DNA from: an uncultured Clostridia bacterium
Lineage (GTDB): Bacteria > Bacillota > Clostridia > TANB77 > CAG-508
Assembly (NCBI GenBank): GCA_947630445.1
Contig: CANRHQ010000006.1
Location: 1 to 53,766 of the forward strand
Direction: 5' to 3'
Length of the DNA: 53,766 bases
Below the pieces are notes generated by a model that saw only the letters and a program-made list of their open reading frames with translations, did not search any database and was not told the DNA's origin. A program made the position numbers and the translations under genes. Below are positions 36,553-45,660 of the stretch, piece after piece. Each line of letters opens with the position of its first letter. Positions within the stretch are counted from its first letter, which is position 1.

Positions 36553-36577
36553 AAATGCGGATGTAAATACATCCGCA
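36551..36577 (-). terminator. Terminator of the minus-strand 109-aa gene
   Basis: TGCGGATGTA (36565-36556 side) pairs with TACATCCGCA, followed on the minus strand by TTTTTAT. It abuts the fabZ stop codon. Confidence 0.75.
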
Positions 36578-36593
36578 AATTGGTAAAATGTTT

Positions 36594-36923
36594 TTATGCT
36601 ACTAACTTTGGACGGATAATTGTATTGATGCCACAATATTTTATAGCACCATCTACACATTCAATGTTTGCAGCCTTGAAAAAAACTTCGTAACTTTCAG
36701 CAGGTCTTTTCTCATTGAAATAATCAACCTCTGTTAACATTTGAATTATTTCCGGAATTTTATCATTCGGAATAGAAATGTTCTTTAGAGAAATTTCTTC
36801 AGGCAAATCATTGTTGTTGTCAAACCAAACAGCAACGATATTACCTAAAATGAGCTTCAACCTTTCATCTTTGCACCGAGCATTAATAGCTTGTGCTTTT
36901 TCTAGGAACTCGATATTTTTCAT
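36594..36923 (-). CDS. 109-aa orphan gene inserted antisense in the fab operon
   Basis: ATG 36923 follows GGAGGTAAAATT. It is a mixed alpha/beta soluble protein (MKNIEFLEKAQAINARCKD, LGNIVAVWFDNNNDLPEEI, INTIIRPKLVA) with no recognised family. It has one in-frame CGG at codon 16 (A-R-C), plus CCG, GCC and TGC codons, so its composition differs from the flanking fab genes. Own near-consensus promoter and terminator, like the 97-aa gene upstream. Confidence 0.65.
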   Translation of the reverse strand: MKNIEFLEKAQAINARCKDERLKLILGNIVAVWFDNNNDLPEEISLKNISIPNDKIPEIIQMLTEVDYFNEKRPAESYEVFFKAANIECVDGAIKYCGINTIIRPKLVA

Positions 36924-36960
36924 AATTTTACCTCCAAGTTGTTTTATAAAAAACAGATAG

Positions 36961-36989
36961 ATTATACATCAAATAAAATTTGAAGTCAA
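36961..36989 (-). promoter_or_regulatory. Promoter of the 109-aa gene
   Basis: Minus-strand TTGACT (36989-36984), 17 bp, TATAAT (36966-36961): near consensus. It fires away from accC. Confidence 0.75.
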
Positions 36990-37018
36990 TAAGTAAAAAT
37001 AATAAAAAGGAGAACAAT

Positions 37019-38362
37019 ATGTTAAAAAAAGTATTGATAGCAAATAGAGGAGAAATAGCAGTACGAATAATTAGAGCTTGTAGAGAAATGGGAATTCGTA
37101 CAGTTGCAATTTATTCAGAAGCCGATAAAGATGCACTACATAAAACATTAGCAGATGAAGCAGTATGTATTGGACCTGCACCATCTAATAAAAGTTATTT
37201 GAATGTAAAAGCAATATTAGAAACTGCATGCTTAACAGGAGCAGACAGTATTCATCCTGGTTTTGGTTTTTTATCTGAAAATGCTAATTTTGCAAAAATG
37301 TGTGAAGAAATAGGAATAAAATTTATAGGACCAAATCATAAGCTAATAGAATTACTAGGTAATAAATCACAAGCGAAAGAAACAATGAAAAAAGCAGGAG
37401 TTCCTGTAATTCCAGGTTCAGATGGACTTGTACATTCAAAAAGTGAAGCAATTGAGATTGCAAATAAAATTAAATATCCAATTATATTAAAGGCTTCAGC
37501 AGGAGGAGGAGGTAGAGGAATCCGAATAGCATATACAGAACAAGAATTAATAAAAGAATATGACATAGTAAAACAAGAAGCAAAAGTATCATTTAATGAT
37601 GATAGTATATATATGGAAAAATTTATAGAAAATCCAAGACATATTGAGATTCAAATATTAGCAGATGAACATAAAAATTGTATTTATCTAGGAGAAAGAG
37701 ATTGTTCTATACAAAGAAGAAACCAGAAAATGCTTGAAGAAACACCAAGTAGTGTGATTTCAGATCAAACAAGAAAGAAAATGGGTGAAATAGCAGTAAA
37801 AGCTGTTAAAGAAATTGGATATAGTAATGCAGGAACAGTAGAGTTTTTAGTAGACAAAAATCAAAATTTTTATTTTATGGAAATGAATACAAGAGTTCAA
37901 GTAGAACATCCTATAACAGAAATGGTAACAGGATTAGATATAATAAAAGAACAAATAAAAATAGCAAGTGGAGAAGAATTGGAATATAGACAAAAAGATA
38001 TTAATATATCTGGTCATAGTATGGAAGTTAGGATAAATGCAGAAAATCCAAGCAAAAATTTTATGCCATGTCCAGGTGTAATTACTGGACTTCATTTACC
38101 AGGAGGAAATGGAATAAGAGTTGATACTGCAATATATCAAGGATACAATGTCCCTCAAAATTATGACTCAATGTTAGTAAAAATAATAGTACATGGGAAA
38201 GATAGAAAAGAATCAATTTCAAAAATGAAAAGTGCTATAGCCGAACTTGTGATAGAAGGAATAGATACAAATAGAGATTTCTTATATCAAATATTAGAAA
38301 ATAAAAATTTTATAAATAATGACTATGATACTTCATTTATAAAAAAAGAATTTAATGTATAA
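37019..38362 (+). CDS. accC: Biotin carboxylase of acetyl-CoA carboxylase
   Basis: 447 aa from ATG 37019 after AAAGGAG; an upstream in-frame extension crosses the antisense promoter. It carboxylates biotin on AccB with ATP and bicarbonate. KVLIANRGEIAVRIIRACREMG, ATP-grasp KASAGGGGRGIRIA, EMNTRVQVEHPITEMVTG and the catalytic Arg-containing MEVRINAENP are all present. Confidence 0.98.
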   Translation: MLKKVLIANRGEIAVRIIRACREMGIRTVAIYSEADKDALHKTLADEAVCIGPAPSNKSYLNVKAILETACLTGADSIHPGFGFLSENANFAKMCEEIGIKFIGPNHKLIELLGNKSQAKETMKKAGVPVIPGSDGLVHSKSEAIEIANKIKYPIILKASAGGGGRGIRIAYTEQELIKEYDIVKQEAKVSFNDDSIYMEKFIENPRHIEIQILADEHKNCIYLGERDCSIQRRNQKMLEETPSSVISDQTRKKMGEIAVKAVKEIGYSNAGTVEFLVDKNQNFYFMEMNTRVQVEHPITEMVTGLDIIKEQIKIASGEELEYRQKDINISGHSMEVRINAENPSKNFMPCPGVITGLHLPGGNGIRVDTAIYQGYNVPQNYDSMLVKIIVHGKDRKESISKMKSAIAELVIEGIDTNRDFLYQILENKNFINNDYDTSFIKKEFNV

Positions 38363-38387
38363 AATTCTAAAGGAGTGAAAGTTTAAA

Positions 38388-39239
38388 ATGGTTATAGATA
38401 AAGTAAAAAAGGTTAACAAGAAAGAAGAAAGTATAAAAAATGAAAAGGCTTCAGATATGTTAATTGGAAAATGGGTAAAATGTAGTGAGTGCAAAGAAAT
38501 ACTTTATAAAGAAGATGTACATAATAATTTGAGTGTATGCCCAAGTTGTGGAAAACATTTTAGATTATCTGCAAGAAGAAGGATAAAACAAATTGCAGAT
38601 GAGGGAACATTTGAAGAAATAGGGACAAATATTTCAACTAAAAACCCATTAAATTTTGAAGGATATTTAAAGAAAGTAGAAATATTAAGAGAAAAAACAA
38701 AAATTGATGAAGCTGTAAAATGTGGAATTTGTAAAATTAATGGAGAAAAAGCAGTTTTAGCAATAATGGATGGGAATTTTCTTATGGGTAGTATGGGAAG
38801 TTGTGTAGGAGAAAGAATTACACTTGCGATAGAAACATCTATAGAAAAGAGATTACCATTAGTTATATTTTGTGTATCAGGTGGAGCAAGAATGCAAGAA
38901 GGAATAATTTCACTTATGCAAATGGCAAAAACATCTTCAGCACTAGCAAAGCATAATAAAGCAGGGTTATTATATATTTCAGTACTTACAGATCCAACAA
39001 CAGGTGGTGTAACAGCAAGTTTTGCAAGTTTAGGTGATATTATTTTAGCTGAACCAGGTGCATTAATAGGTTTTGCAGGACCAAGAGTAATTGAACAAAC
39101 AATTAATCAAAAATTACCAGAAGGGTTTCAAAAATCAGAATTTTTGTTAGAACATGGCTTTATTGATAAAATAGTTGAAAGAAAAGACTTGAAAGATACA
39201 ATTTATAAAATTATTAAACTACACAAGTCTAGTAAATAA
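38388..39239 (+). CDS. accD: Acetyl-CoA carboxylase carboxyltransferase beta subunit
   Basis: 283 aa. A zinc ribbon (C32, C35, C51, C54: CSECKE and CPSCGKH) precedes the crotonase-like domain. [19 protein letters not shown] and [12 protein letters not shown] are the oxyanion and acyl-CoA motifs. Works with AccA to move the carboxyl from biotin to acetyl-CoA. Followed by accA at 22 bases. Confidence 0.97.
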   Translation: MVIDKVKKVNKKEESIKNEKASDMLIGKWVKCSECKEILYKEDVHNNLSVCPSCGKHFRLSARRRIKQIADEGTFEEIGTNISTKNPLNFEGYLKKVEILREKTKIDEAVKCGICKINGEKAVLAIMDGNFLMGSMGSCVGERITLAIETSIEKRLPLVIFCVSGGARMQEGIISLMQMAKTSSALAKHNKAGLLYISVLTDPTTGGVTASFASLGDIILAEPGALIGFAGPRVIEQTINQKLPEGFQKSEFLLEHGFIDKIVERKDLKDTIYKIIKLHKSSK

Positions 39240-39261
39240 TATAATTAGAAGGTGAAAAACA

Positions 39262-40056
39262 ATGGAAAAGATGACTGCATGGGAAAGGGTAACACTTGCA
39301 CGATTACCTGAAAGACCTAAATCATTAGATTATATAAATGGAATATTTGAAGATTTTATTGAATTACATGGAGATAGAAATTTTTCAGATGATAAATCTA
39401 TAGTAGCAGGAATTGCAATGTTAAAAAAGATACCAGTTACTGTAATTGGAGAGCAAAAAGGCAAAAAAGCAAAAGAAAATATGGAAAGAAATTTTGGAAT
39501 GCCAAACCCAGAGGGTTATAGAAAAGCATTAAGACTTATGAAACAAGCTGAAAAATTTAATAGACCTATAATAACTTTTATTGATACACCAGGGGCATAT
39601 CCAGGAATGGGAGCAGAAGAAAGAGGACAAGGAGAAGCAATTGCAAGAAATATAATTGAAATGGCAGATTTAAAAGTACCAATTATATGTATTGTAATAG
39701 GAGAAGGTTCAAGTGGAGGAGCTTTAGCTATAGCAGTAGGAGATAGAATTGTTATGCTAGAAAATTCAATTTATTCAATACTTTCTCCAGAAGGCTTTGC
39801 AAGTATATTATATAAAGATTCTAGTAAAGCAAAAGAAGCGGCAGAGAAAATGAAAATAACAGCACAAGATTTAAAAAAATTAAAGATTATAGATAAAATT
39901 ATAGAAGAACCAAAAGGTGGTGCTAACGAAGATTTTGAAACAGTTACTAAAAGATTGAAAATGTATATAATTAAATCTATAAATGAACTTCAAAAACTTT
40001 CTAAAGAAGAATTAATACAAAAAAGATATGAAAAATTTAGAAATATGGGTATTTAA
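39262..40056 (+). CDS. accA: Acetyl-CoA carboxylase carboxyltransferase alpha subunit
   Basis: 264 aa. [56 protein letters not shown] and [15 protein letters not shown] are diagnostic. Shorter than the 319-aa E. coli protein because the N-terminal extension is reduced, as in many Bacillota. Part of the continuous acc-fab operon. Confidence 0.97.
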   Translation: MEKMTAWERVTLARLPERPKSLDYINGIFEDFIELHGDRNFSDDKSIVAGIAMLKKIPVTVIGEQKGKKAKENMERNFGMPNPEGYRKALRLMKQAEKFNRPIITFIDTPGAYPGMGAEERGQGEAIARNIIEMADLKVPIICIVIGEGSSGGALAIAVGDRIVMLENSIYSILSPEGFASILYKDSSKAKEAAEKMKITAQDLKKLKIIDKIIEEPKGGANEDFETVTKRLKMYIIKSINELQKLSKEELIQKRYEKFRNMGI

Positions 40057-40079
40057 AAATGAATGGGGGAAAATAAAAA

Positions 40080-40850
40080 ATGATTTTATCAGGAAAAAAA
40101 ATAGTAATTATGGGAATAAGAAATAAATGGAGTATAGCATGGGGAGCTGCACAATCTGCATATGAGCAAGGTGCAGAAGTTATATTTACATGTGGCACAA
40201 TGGAAAAAATAGATAAAATTCAGGAATTAATTGAAGAAATACCAAATGCAAAACTTTATACATGTGATGCTGGTTCAGATGAAAGTATTAAAGAATGTTT
40301 AAAAGAGATAAAGAAAAATCATGGAAAAATAGATGGAATATTGCATGCAATAGCACATGCAAATTCAGAAGACTTAAGAAATGATTTTATATTAACATCA
40401 AGAGAAGGATATGCACATGCATGTGATATAAGTGCTTATTCATTAATTGCAACTGTAAGAATTGCAAAAGAATTAGAATTGTTAAATGATGGAGCAAGTA
40501 TTGTTTCATATACATATTATGGTTCAGAAAAGGCAGTAGAAGGATATAATGTCATGGGATCTGCTAAAGCAGCATTAGAAGCTAATATAAGATATTTATC
40601 AAAAGATTTAGGAAAACAAGGAATGAGAATAAATGGAATTTCAGCAGGACCTATAAAAACGCTTTCTGCTAAAGGAATAAAAGATTTTAATACAATATTA
40701 GATGTAGTAGAAGAAAAATCAGCATTGCATAAAAATGTTACTCCAAAACAAGTTGGTGATGCAACAAGTTTTCTATTTAGTAATTTATCTTCAGCGATAA
40801 CTGGTGAGATAATACATGTAGACAATGGATTTTCAATTGTTGGAGTATAA
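40080..40850 (+). CDS. fabI: Enoyl-ACP reductase (NADH), FabI type
   Basis: 256 aa. Final reduction of each elongation cycle. IMGIRNKWSIAWGAAQSAY is the FabI nucleotide site. The active-site pair is Y and K in YNVMGSAKAALEANIRYL. GPIKTLSAKGI is the substrate loop. Many Clostridia use FabK instead, so FabI here is a useful taxonomic marker. Last gene of the operon, followed by a terminator. Confidence 0.95.
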   Translation: MILSGKKIVIMGIRNKWSIAWGAAQSAYEQGAEVIFTCGTMEKIDKIQELIEEIPNAKLYTCDAGSDESIKECLKEIKKNHGKIDGILHAIAHANSEDLRNDFILTSREGYAHACDISAYSLIATVRIAKELELLNDGASIVSYTYYGSEKAVEGYNVMGSAKAALEANIRYLSKDLGKQGMRINGISAGPIKTLSAKGIKDFNTILDVVEEKSALHKNVTPKQVGDATSFLFSNLSSAITGEIIHVDNGFSIVGV

Positions 40851-40857
40851 AATAGAA

Positions 40858-40893
40858 AGGAAAATAAGAAAAAAACTTATTTTTCTTTTTTTC
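40858..40893 (+). terminator. Terminator of the fab/acc operon
   Basis: An 11-bp stem with one G-T pair (40858-40868 with 40876-40886) followed by T7. Confidence 0.85.
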
Positions 40894-40930
40894 ATATAAT
40901 TGTTAAAATTGAGAAAATTTGTTAAAAATA

Positions 40931-40959
40931 TTGCAAATTGGTAAAATAAATAGTATAAT
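40931..40959 (+). promoter_or_regulatory. Promoter of the glycosyltransferase operon
   Basis: TTGCAA (40931-40936), 17 bp, TATAAT (40954-40959). The leader of about 115 nt has no obvious structure. Confidence 0.7.
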
Positions 40960-41078
40960 ATAAAAGGTGAAAAAATAAAATATAATAAAAGTCTTTTTTA
41001 TTTACGGAAATAGCGAAAACAGAATTCGTATATTAAATAAATAAAATGGAGATAATGAAAATAAAGAGAGGTAAAAAA

Positions 41079-42326
41079 ATGGAATATTTATATATACTAA
41101 AGCAGGCTTTAATGTATGTATTAATAGTATTTTGGTGTTACCAAATGGTAGTAAGTTTATGTTCACTTGTAAAATTAAAAGACAAAAAATACATTGTAAA
41201 CAAGAAACATAAATTTATGGCAATAATTCCAGCTCATAATGAAGAAACAGTAATATCAAATTTAATTGAAAGCCTTAAAAAACAAAACTATGATAAAAAA
41301 TTATATGATATATATGTAATAGCAGATAACTGTACAGACGCAACAGCAGAAGTAGCCAAAAATGCAGGAGCAATAGTATATAAAAGATTTGATTCAGAAC
41401 ATCAAACAAAAGGATATGCATTACAATGGTTTTTAAAACAAAAAATAAAAGAAAATGCAGATTATGATGCTTTCTGTGTATTTGATGCAGATAATATAGT
41501 AGATCAAAACTTTTTAGTAAATATGAACAAAAAATTATGCCAAGGAGAAGATGTAGTTCAAGGCTATAGAGATATTAAAAATCCTACAGATAATTGGATA
41601 ACAGCAGGATATGCTTTATTCTATTGGACAATGCATAGATTTTATCATTTAGCAAGATACAACATAGGATTATCACCATTATTAAATGGAACAGGATTTA
41701 TGGTAAGATTTGATGTAATAAAACCAAATGGATGGGAAACAGAAACTCTTACAGAAGATATAGAATTCTCATTAAAAAGAATTATACAAGGTAAAAAATT
41801 AGGATGGGCAACAGATGCAATAGTTTATGATGAACAACCAACATCTTTTAAACAATCATGGTCTCAAAGAAGTAGATGGACAGTTGGACATATGCAATGT
41901 ATAAAAATATATACAGGACAATTATTTAAAGCTGTAAAAGAGCACAAAACATTAATGAACTTTGATGGTTTACTATATATAGTAGGAACAACTCCTATGT
42001 TTGTTTTAACACTAGTATTACTATTTGTAAATGCAATAATGTATTCTGCAGAGGCTATGACAGGATTAGATTTAATGATAAATGTTTTAAATTATTTAAT
42101 ACCAACTTTATTATTACCAATAGTAACTGCATTGGCAGTAATGATTTTAGATAAAAAACCTATAAAGCCAATGATAAAAGGATTAATATTTTATCCAGCA
42201 TTTATGGGAACATGGATAATTATAAATCTAAAATGTTTATTTAAAAGAGAAACAAAGTGGGAAAAAATAGAACATGTAAGAGATATAAAAATAGCAGAAG
42301 TAGAAGAAGTACCAGAAAAGATTTAA
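41079..42326 (+). CDS. Membrane glycosyltransferase, family 2
   Basis: 415 aa from ATG 41079 (AGAGAGG site); two earlier in-frame ATGs lack one. An N-terminal helix is followed by the GT-A domain: MAIIPAHNEETVISNLIESL, IADNCTDAT, FDADN as DxD, LTEDIEFSLK and SWSQRSRW, the QxxRW signature of processive enzymes. Three C-terminal helices follow. It resembles poly-beta-hexosyl or glycolipid synthases; the sugar cannot be inferred. The same operon encodes an acyltransferase, suggesting an envelope lipid or polymer. Confidence 0.88.
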   Translation: MEYLYILKQALMYVLIVFWCYQMVVSLCSLVKLKDKKYIVNKKHKFMAIIPAHNEETVISNLIESLKKQNYDKKLYDIYVIADNCTDATAEVAKNAGAIVYKRFDSEHQTKGYALQWFLKQKIKENADYDAFCVFDADNIVDQNFLVNMNKKLCQGEDVVQGYRDIKNPTDNWITAGYALFYWTMHRFYHLARYNIGLSPLLNGTGFMVRFDVIKPNGWETETLTEDIEFSLKRIIQGKKLGWATDAIVYDEQPTSFKQSWSQRSRWTVGHMQCIKIYTGQLFKAVKEHKTLMNFDGLLYIVGTTPMFVLTLVLLFVNAIMYSAEAMTGLDLMINVLNYLIPTLLLPIVTALAVMILDKKPIKPMIKGLIFYPAFMGTWIIINLKCLFKRETKWEKIEHVRDIKIAEVEEVPEKI

Positions 42327-42329
42327 TAG

Positions 42330-42355
42330 AAAGACACGCGTAATCGTGTCTTTCT
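42330..42355 (+). terminator. Weak terminator or intercistronic hairpin
   Basis: AAAGACACG (42330-42338) pairs with CGTGTCTTT (42345-42353), then TCTCG. The poor T-run suggests partial read-through into the next gene. Confidence 0.6.
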
Positions 42356-42381
42356 CGTTGAATAACAAAAAGGAGAAAATA

Positions 42382-43227
42382 ATGTTTTTAAAAAAAATAA
42401 AAGTATATGCATTTGTTGGTCCATCAGGAACTGGAAAAAGTTATAGGGCACAAATGGTTGCAAATGAAAAAGATATAAATTTTATAATAGATGATGGATT
42501 ACTAATAAAAGATAATGAAATTATAGCTGGGGAGTCAGCAAAAAAAGCTCCAACAAAAATTGAAACAGTAAAACATGCATTATTTTTACAAAATAATGAA
42601 AAAATGACAATAGAAAAAGCATTAAAAAAATATAATCCTTCAAAAATATTAATATTAGGAACATCAGATGGGATGGTTCAAAAAATTGCAGAGAACTTAA
42701 ATCTTCCAGAAATATCAGAAACTATATACATAGATGAAGTTGCAACAGAAGAAGAAATGAAAACAGCAAGACATATACGAGAAACTGAAGGAAAACATGT
42801 AATACCTGTACCAACATTTGAATTAAAAAAGGATTTTTCTGGATATTTATTAGATCCACTTCAAATATTTAAATCAAAAGGAGCTGGGCAAAAACCATAT
42901 ATTTCAGAAAAAACCATAGTTAGACCTACATTTAGTTATTTAGGAAGATTCACAATATCAGATACAGTATTTAAACAAATAATGGAATATTTGGCAGATG
43001 AAATGGTGCAAATATATAAAGTTGTAAGAACAAGAGTTACAAGTTCAGAAGAAGGACCTAGTATATATATGGAAGTTATAGTAACTTATGGATATAACAT
43101 ACAAGAAAGTTTAAAAGAATTTAAAGAAAAGGCTATAAAAGAAATAGAAAATTTAACAGCAATGAATGTAGAATCATTAGAAGTAATTGCTAAAAGTGTA
43201 TATATACCAGAAAAGGAAGATGATTAA
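42382..43227 (+). CDS. P-loop ATPase fused to an Asp23-like domain
   Basis: 281 aa from ATG 42382 (AAAGGAG); the upstream extension lies inside the hairpin. The N-terminal nucleotide-binding domain has FVGPSGTGKSYRAQMVA (Walker A), FIIDDGLLI and ILILGTSDGM. The C-terminal 95 residues (ISDTVFKQIMEYLADEM, VRTRVTSSEEGPSIYMEVI, LEVIAKSVYI) resemble the Asp23/DUF322 envelope-stress domain. I do not know a named gene for this fusion. Possibly a nucleotide-controlled envelope-stress factor. Confidence 0.7.
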   Translation: MFLKKIKVYAFVGPSGTGKSYRAQMVANEKDINFIIDDGLLIKDNEIIAGESAKKAPTKIETVKHALFLQNNEKMTIEKALKKYNPSKILILGTSDGMVQKIAENLNLPEISETIYIDEVATEEEMKTARHIRETEGKHVIPVPTFELKKDFSGYLLDPLQIFKSKGAGQKPYISEKTIVRPTFSYLGRFTISDTVFKQIMEYLADEMVQIYKVVRTRVTSSEEGPSIYMEVIVTYGYNIQESLKEFKEKAIKEIENLTAMNVESLEVIAKSVYIPEKEDD

Positions 43228-43232
43228 TAAAT

Positions 43233-43820
43233 ATGAATATAATAAAACTAATAATTAGAGCAATAGTTAGATTTGCAATAAGATTATATTTCACAGTAAT
43301 ATATAGACTAAAAGTTATAGGAACTGAAAATATTCCAAAAGATAAGACACAACCATTAATATATTGTGGAAATCATAGGACTTATGCAGACCCTCCATTA
43401 ATAGTAGTTACAGCAAAAAGACATGTTAGATTTTTGGCAAAAGAAGAATTAAGAAAAAATCCATTTTTTGCATTTCTAGGAGTAGTATTTGGTGGAATAT
43501 ATGTAAAAAGAGATGAAAAAGATGTAACAGCATTAAAAACTACACTTAAAGCTCTTAAAAATGGAGAAAGTGTGGCATTATTTCCAGAGGGAACTAGAAA
43601 TGGATTAGAAAAAGGACAAAAAGTTAAAGATGGAGCAGCATTTTTTGCGGTTAAAACAGGAGCAAAAGTAATACCAGTAGGAATAAGTGGTGGGGAGAAA
43701 CCATTTAAAAGAATATATGTAAAATATGGAAAACCATTAGATTATAGTAATAGAAGTAAAGATGAATTAAATGAAATAACAGATGAAATAATGAATAATA
43801 TAATTCAATTAGCACAGTAA
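43233..43820 (+). CDS. plsC: 1-acyl-sn-glycerol-3-phosphate acyltransferase
   Basis: 195 aa. One N-terminal membrane helix; catalytic NHRTYADP (Hx4D), GGIYVKRDEKD and FPEGTRNG motifs of PlsC. Makes phosphatidic acid from lysophosphatidic acid using acyl-ACP or acyl-CoA, linking it to the fab operon 2.4 kb upstream. Poor ribosome site; it is likely coupled to the preceding gene, five bases away. Confidence 0.93.
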   Translation: MNIIKLIIRAIVRFAIRLYFTVIYRLKVIGTENIPKDKTQPLIYCGNHRTYADPPLIVVTAKRHVRFLAKEELRKNPFFAFLGVVFGGIYVKRDEKDVTALKTTLKALKNGESVALFPEGTRNGLEKGQKVKDGAAFFAVKTGAKVIPVGISGGEKPFKRIYVKYGKPLDYSNRSKDELNEITDEIMNNIIQLAQ

Positions 43821-43836
43821 AAGGAAGGAAATTAAA

Positions 43837-45660
43837 ATGAACAATTTGAAAATAAGAAATATAGCAATAATTGCGCATGTAGACCATGGAAAAACAACTT
43901 TAGTAGATGCTTTATTAAAACAAAGCCATGTTTTTAGAGACAATGAACAAGTAGAAGAAAGAGTTATGGACTCAAATGACCAAGAAAAAGAAAGAGGAAT
44001 AACAATATTAGCTAAAAATACAGCTGTAATGTATAATGATATAAAAATAAATATTGTAGATACACCTGGACATGCTGATTTTGGAGGAGAAGTAGAAAGA
44101 GTATTAAAAACAGTTGATGGAGTACTTTTATTAGTTGATGCTTTTGAAGGTGCAATGCCTCAAACAAGAGAAGTATTAAAAAAATCCTTATCATTAAATT
44201 TAAAACCAATTGTTGTTATAAATAAAATTGATAGACCAGGAGCAAATCCACAAAAGGTATTAGATCAAGTAATGGAATTATTTATAGAACTTGATGCTAA
44301 TGATGACCAATTAGATTTTCCTGTTGTATATGCATCTGCTAAAAATGGTATAGGAAAAATGAATTTAGATGAACCAGATGGTGATTTAACATGTTTATTT
44401 GATACTATAATAAACACAATAAAAGCACCAAACTGTGATGAAGAAGGACCAGCACAACTATTAGTATCAAACATAGATTATGATGATTATGTTGGAAAAA
44501 TAGCTGTTGGAAGAATTGAAAGAGGAAAAATAAAAGTAGGAATGCCTGTAAGTATTTGTCAAAAAGATGATAAAATAATACAAGGAAGAATAGCAAAAAT
44601 ATATACACATATGGGATTAAAGAAAATAGAAGTAGAAGAGGCATCAGCAGGAGATATTGTAGAAATAGCAGGAATTCCAGAAATTTATATTGGTGATACA
44701 ATATGTGATTTTAATAATCCAGAAAAAATACCATTTGTAGATATAGATGAACCAACAGTTTCTATGACATTTAGTGTAAATAATGGACCATTTGCAGGAA
44801 GAGAAGGACAATATATAACATCAAGACATATTAGAGATAGATTATTTAAAGAATTAGATAGAAATGTAAGTTTAAGAGTAAAAGAAACAGAATCTCCAGA
44901 TTCTTTTGAGGTATCAGGAAGAGGAGAATTACATTTATCTGTATTAATAGAAACTATGAGAAGAGAAGGATATGAACTATTAGTATCTAGACCAAAAGTA
45001 ATTATAAAAGAAATTGATGGAGTAAAATGCGAACCTATTGAAAGACTAATAGTTAATATACCAGATGATTGTATAGGAAATGTAATTGAAAAATTAGGTA
45101 AAAGAAAAGCTGAAATGATAAATATGGAACCAGCAGAGCCAGGACATACAAAAGTAGAATTCAAAATACCAGCAAGAGGATTAATAGGATATAGAACAGA
45201 ATTCCTTACAGATACTAAAGGAGAGGGAGTTATGAATCACATTTTTGATTCATATGAACCATATAAAGGAGAAGTTGTTTCTCGTGTTAGAGGAACAATT
45301 GTAGCATTTGAAGCCGGTACATCAATAACATATGGATTATATAATGCTCAAGATAAGGGAGAATTATTTATTGGTCCAGGAGTAGAAGTATATGAAGGAA
45401 TGATTGTTGGATTAAATTCAAGAGGAGAAGATTTAGCAATAAATGTATGTAAAGAAAAACATTTAACAAATACAAGAGCTTCTGGTTCAGATGATGCTCT
45501 ACACTTAGTACCACCAATACAAATGTCTCTTGAAAAAGCAATAGAATTTATTCAAGATGATGAATTGGTTGAAGTAACACCAAAATCTATTAGATTAAGA
45601 AAGAAAATATTGGATAGTAAAGAAAGAGAGAGAGCTGCTAGAAATGCTAACAAAGAATAA
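43837..45660 (+). CDS. typA: Ribosome-associated GTPase BipA/TypA
   Basis: 607 aa. IIAHVDHGKTTLVDALL P-loop, GITILAKN switch I, DTPGHADFGGEVERV and NKIDRPGA are translational GTPase motifs. EF-G-like domains III and V and the BipA-specific C-terminus follow. Assists ribosome assembly and stress adaptation. Overlaps the next gene by 17 bases. Confidence 0.97.
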   Translation: MNNLKIRNIAIIAHVDHGKTTLVDALLKQSHVFRDNEQVEERVMDSNDQEKERGITILAKNTAVMYNDIKINIVDTPGHADFGGEVERVLKTVDGVLLLVDAFEGAMPQTREVLKKSLSLNLKPIVVINKIDRPGANPQKVLDQVMELFIELDANDDQLDFPVVYASAKNGIGKMNLDEPDGDLTCLFDTIINTIKAPNCDEEGPAQLLVSNIDYDDYVGKIAVGRIERGKIKVGMPVSICQKDDKIIQGRIAKIYTHMGLKKIEVEEASAGDIVEIAGIPEIYIGDTICDFNNPEKIPFVDIDEPTVSMTFSVNNGPFAGREGQYITSRHIRDRLFKELDRNVSLRVKETESPDSFEVSGRGELHLSVLIETMRREGYELLVSRPKVIIKEIDGVKCEPIERLIVNIPDDCIGNVIEKLGKRKAEMINMEPAEPGHTKVEFKIPARGLIGYRTEFLTDTKGEGVMNHIFDSYEPYKGEVVSRVRGTIVAFEAGTSITYGLYNAQDKGELFIGPGVEVYEGMIVGLNSRGEDLAINVCKEKHLTNTRASGSDDALHLVPPIQMSLEKAIEFIQDDELVEVTPKSIRLRKKILDSKERERAARNANKE

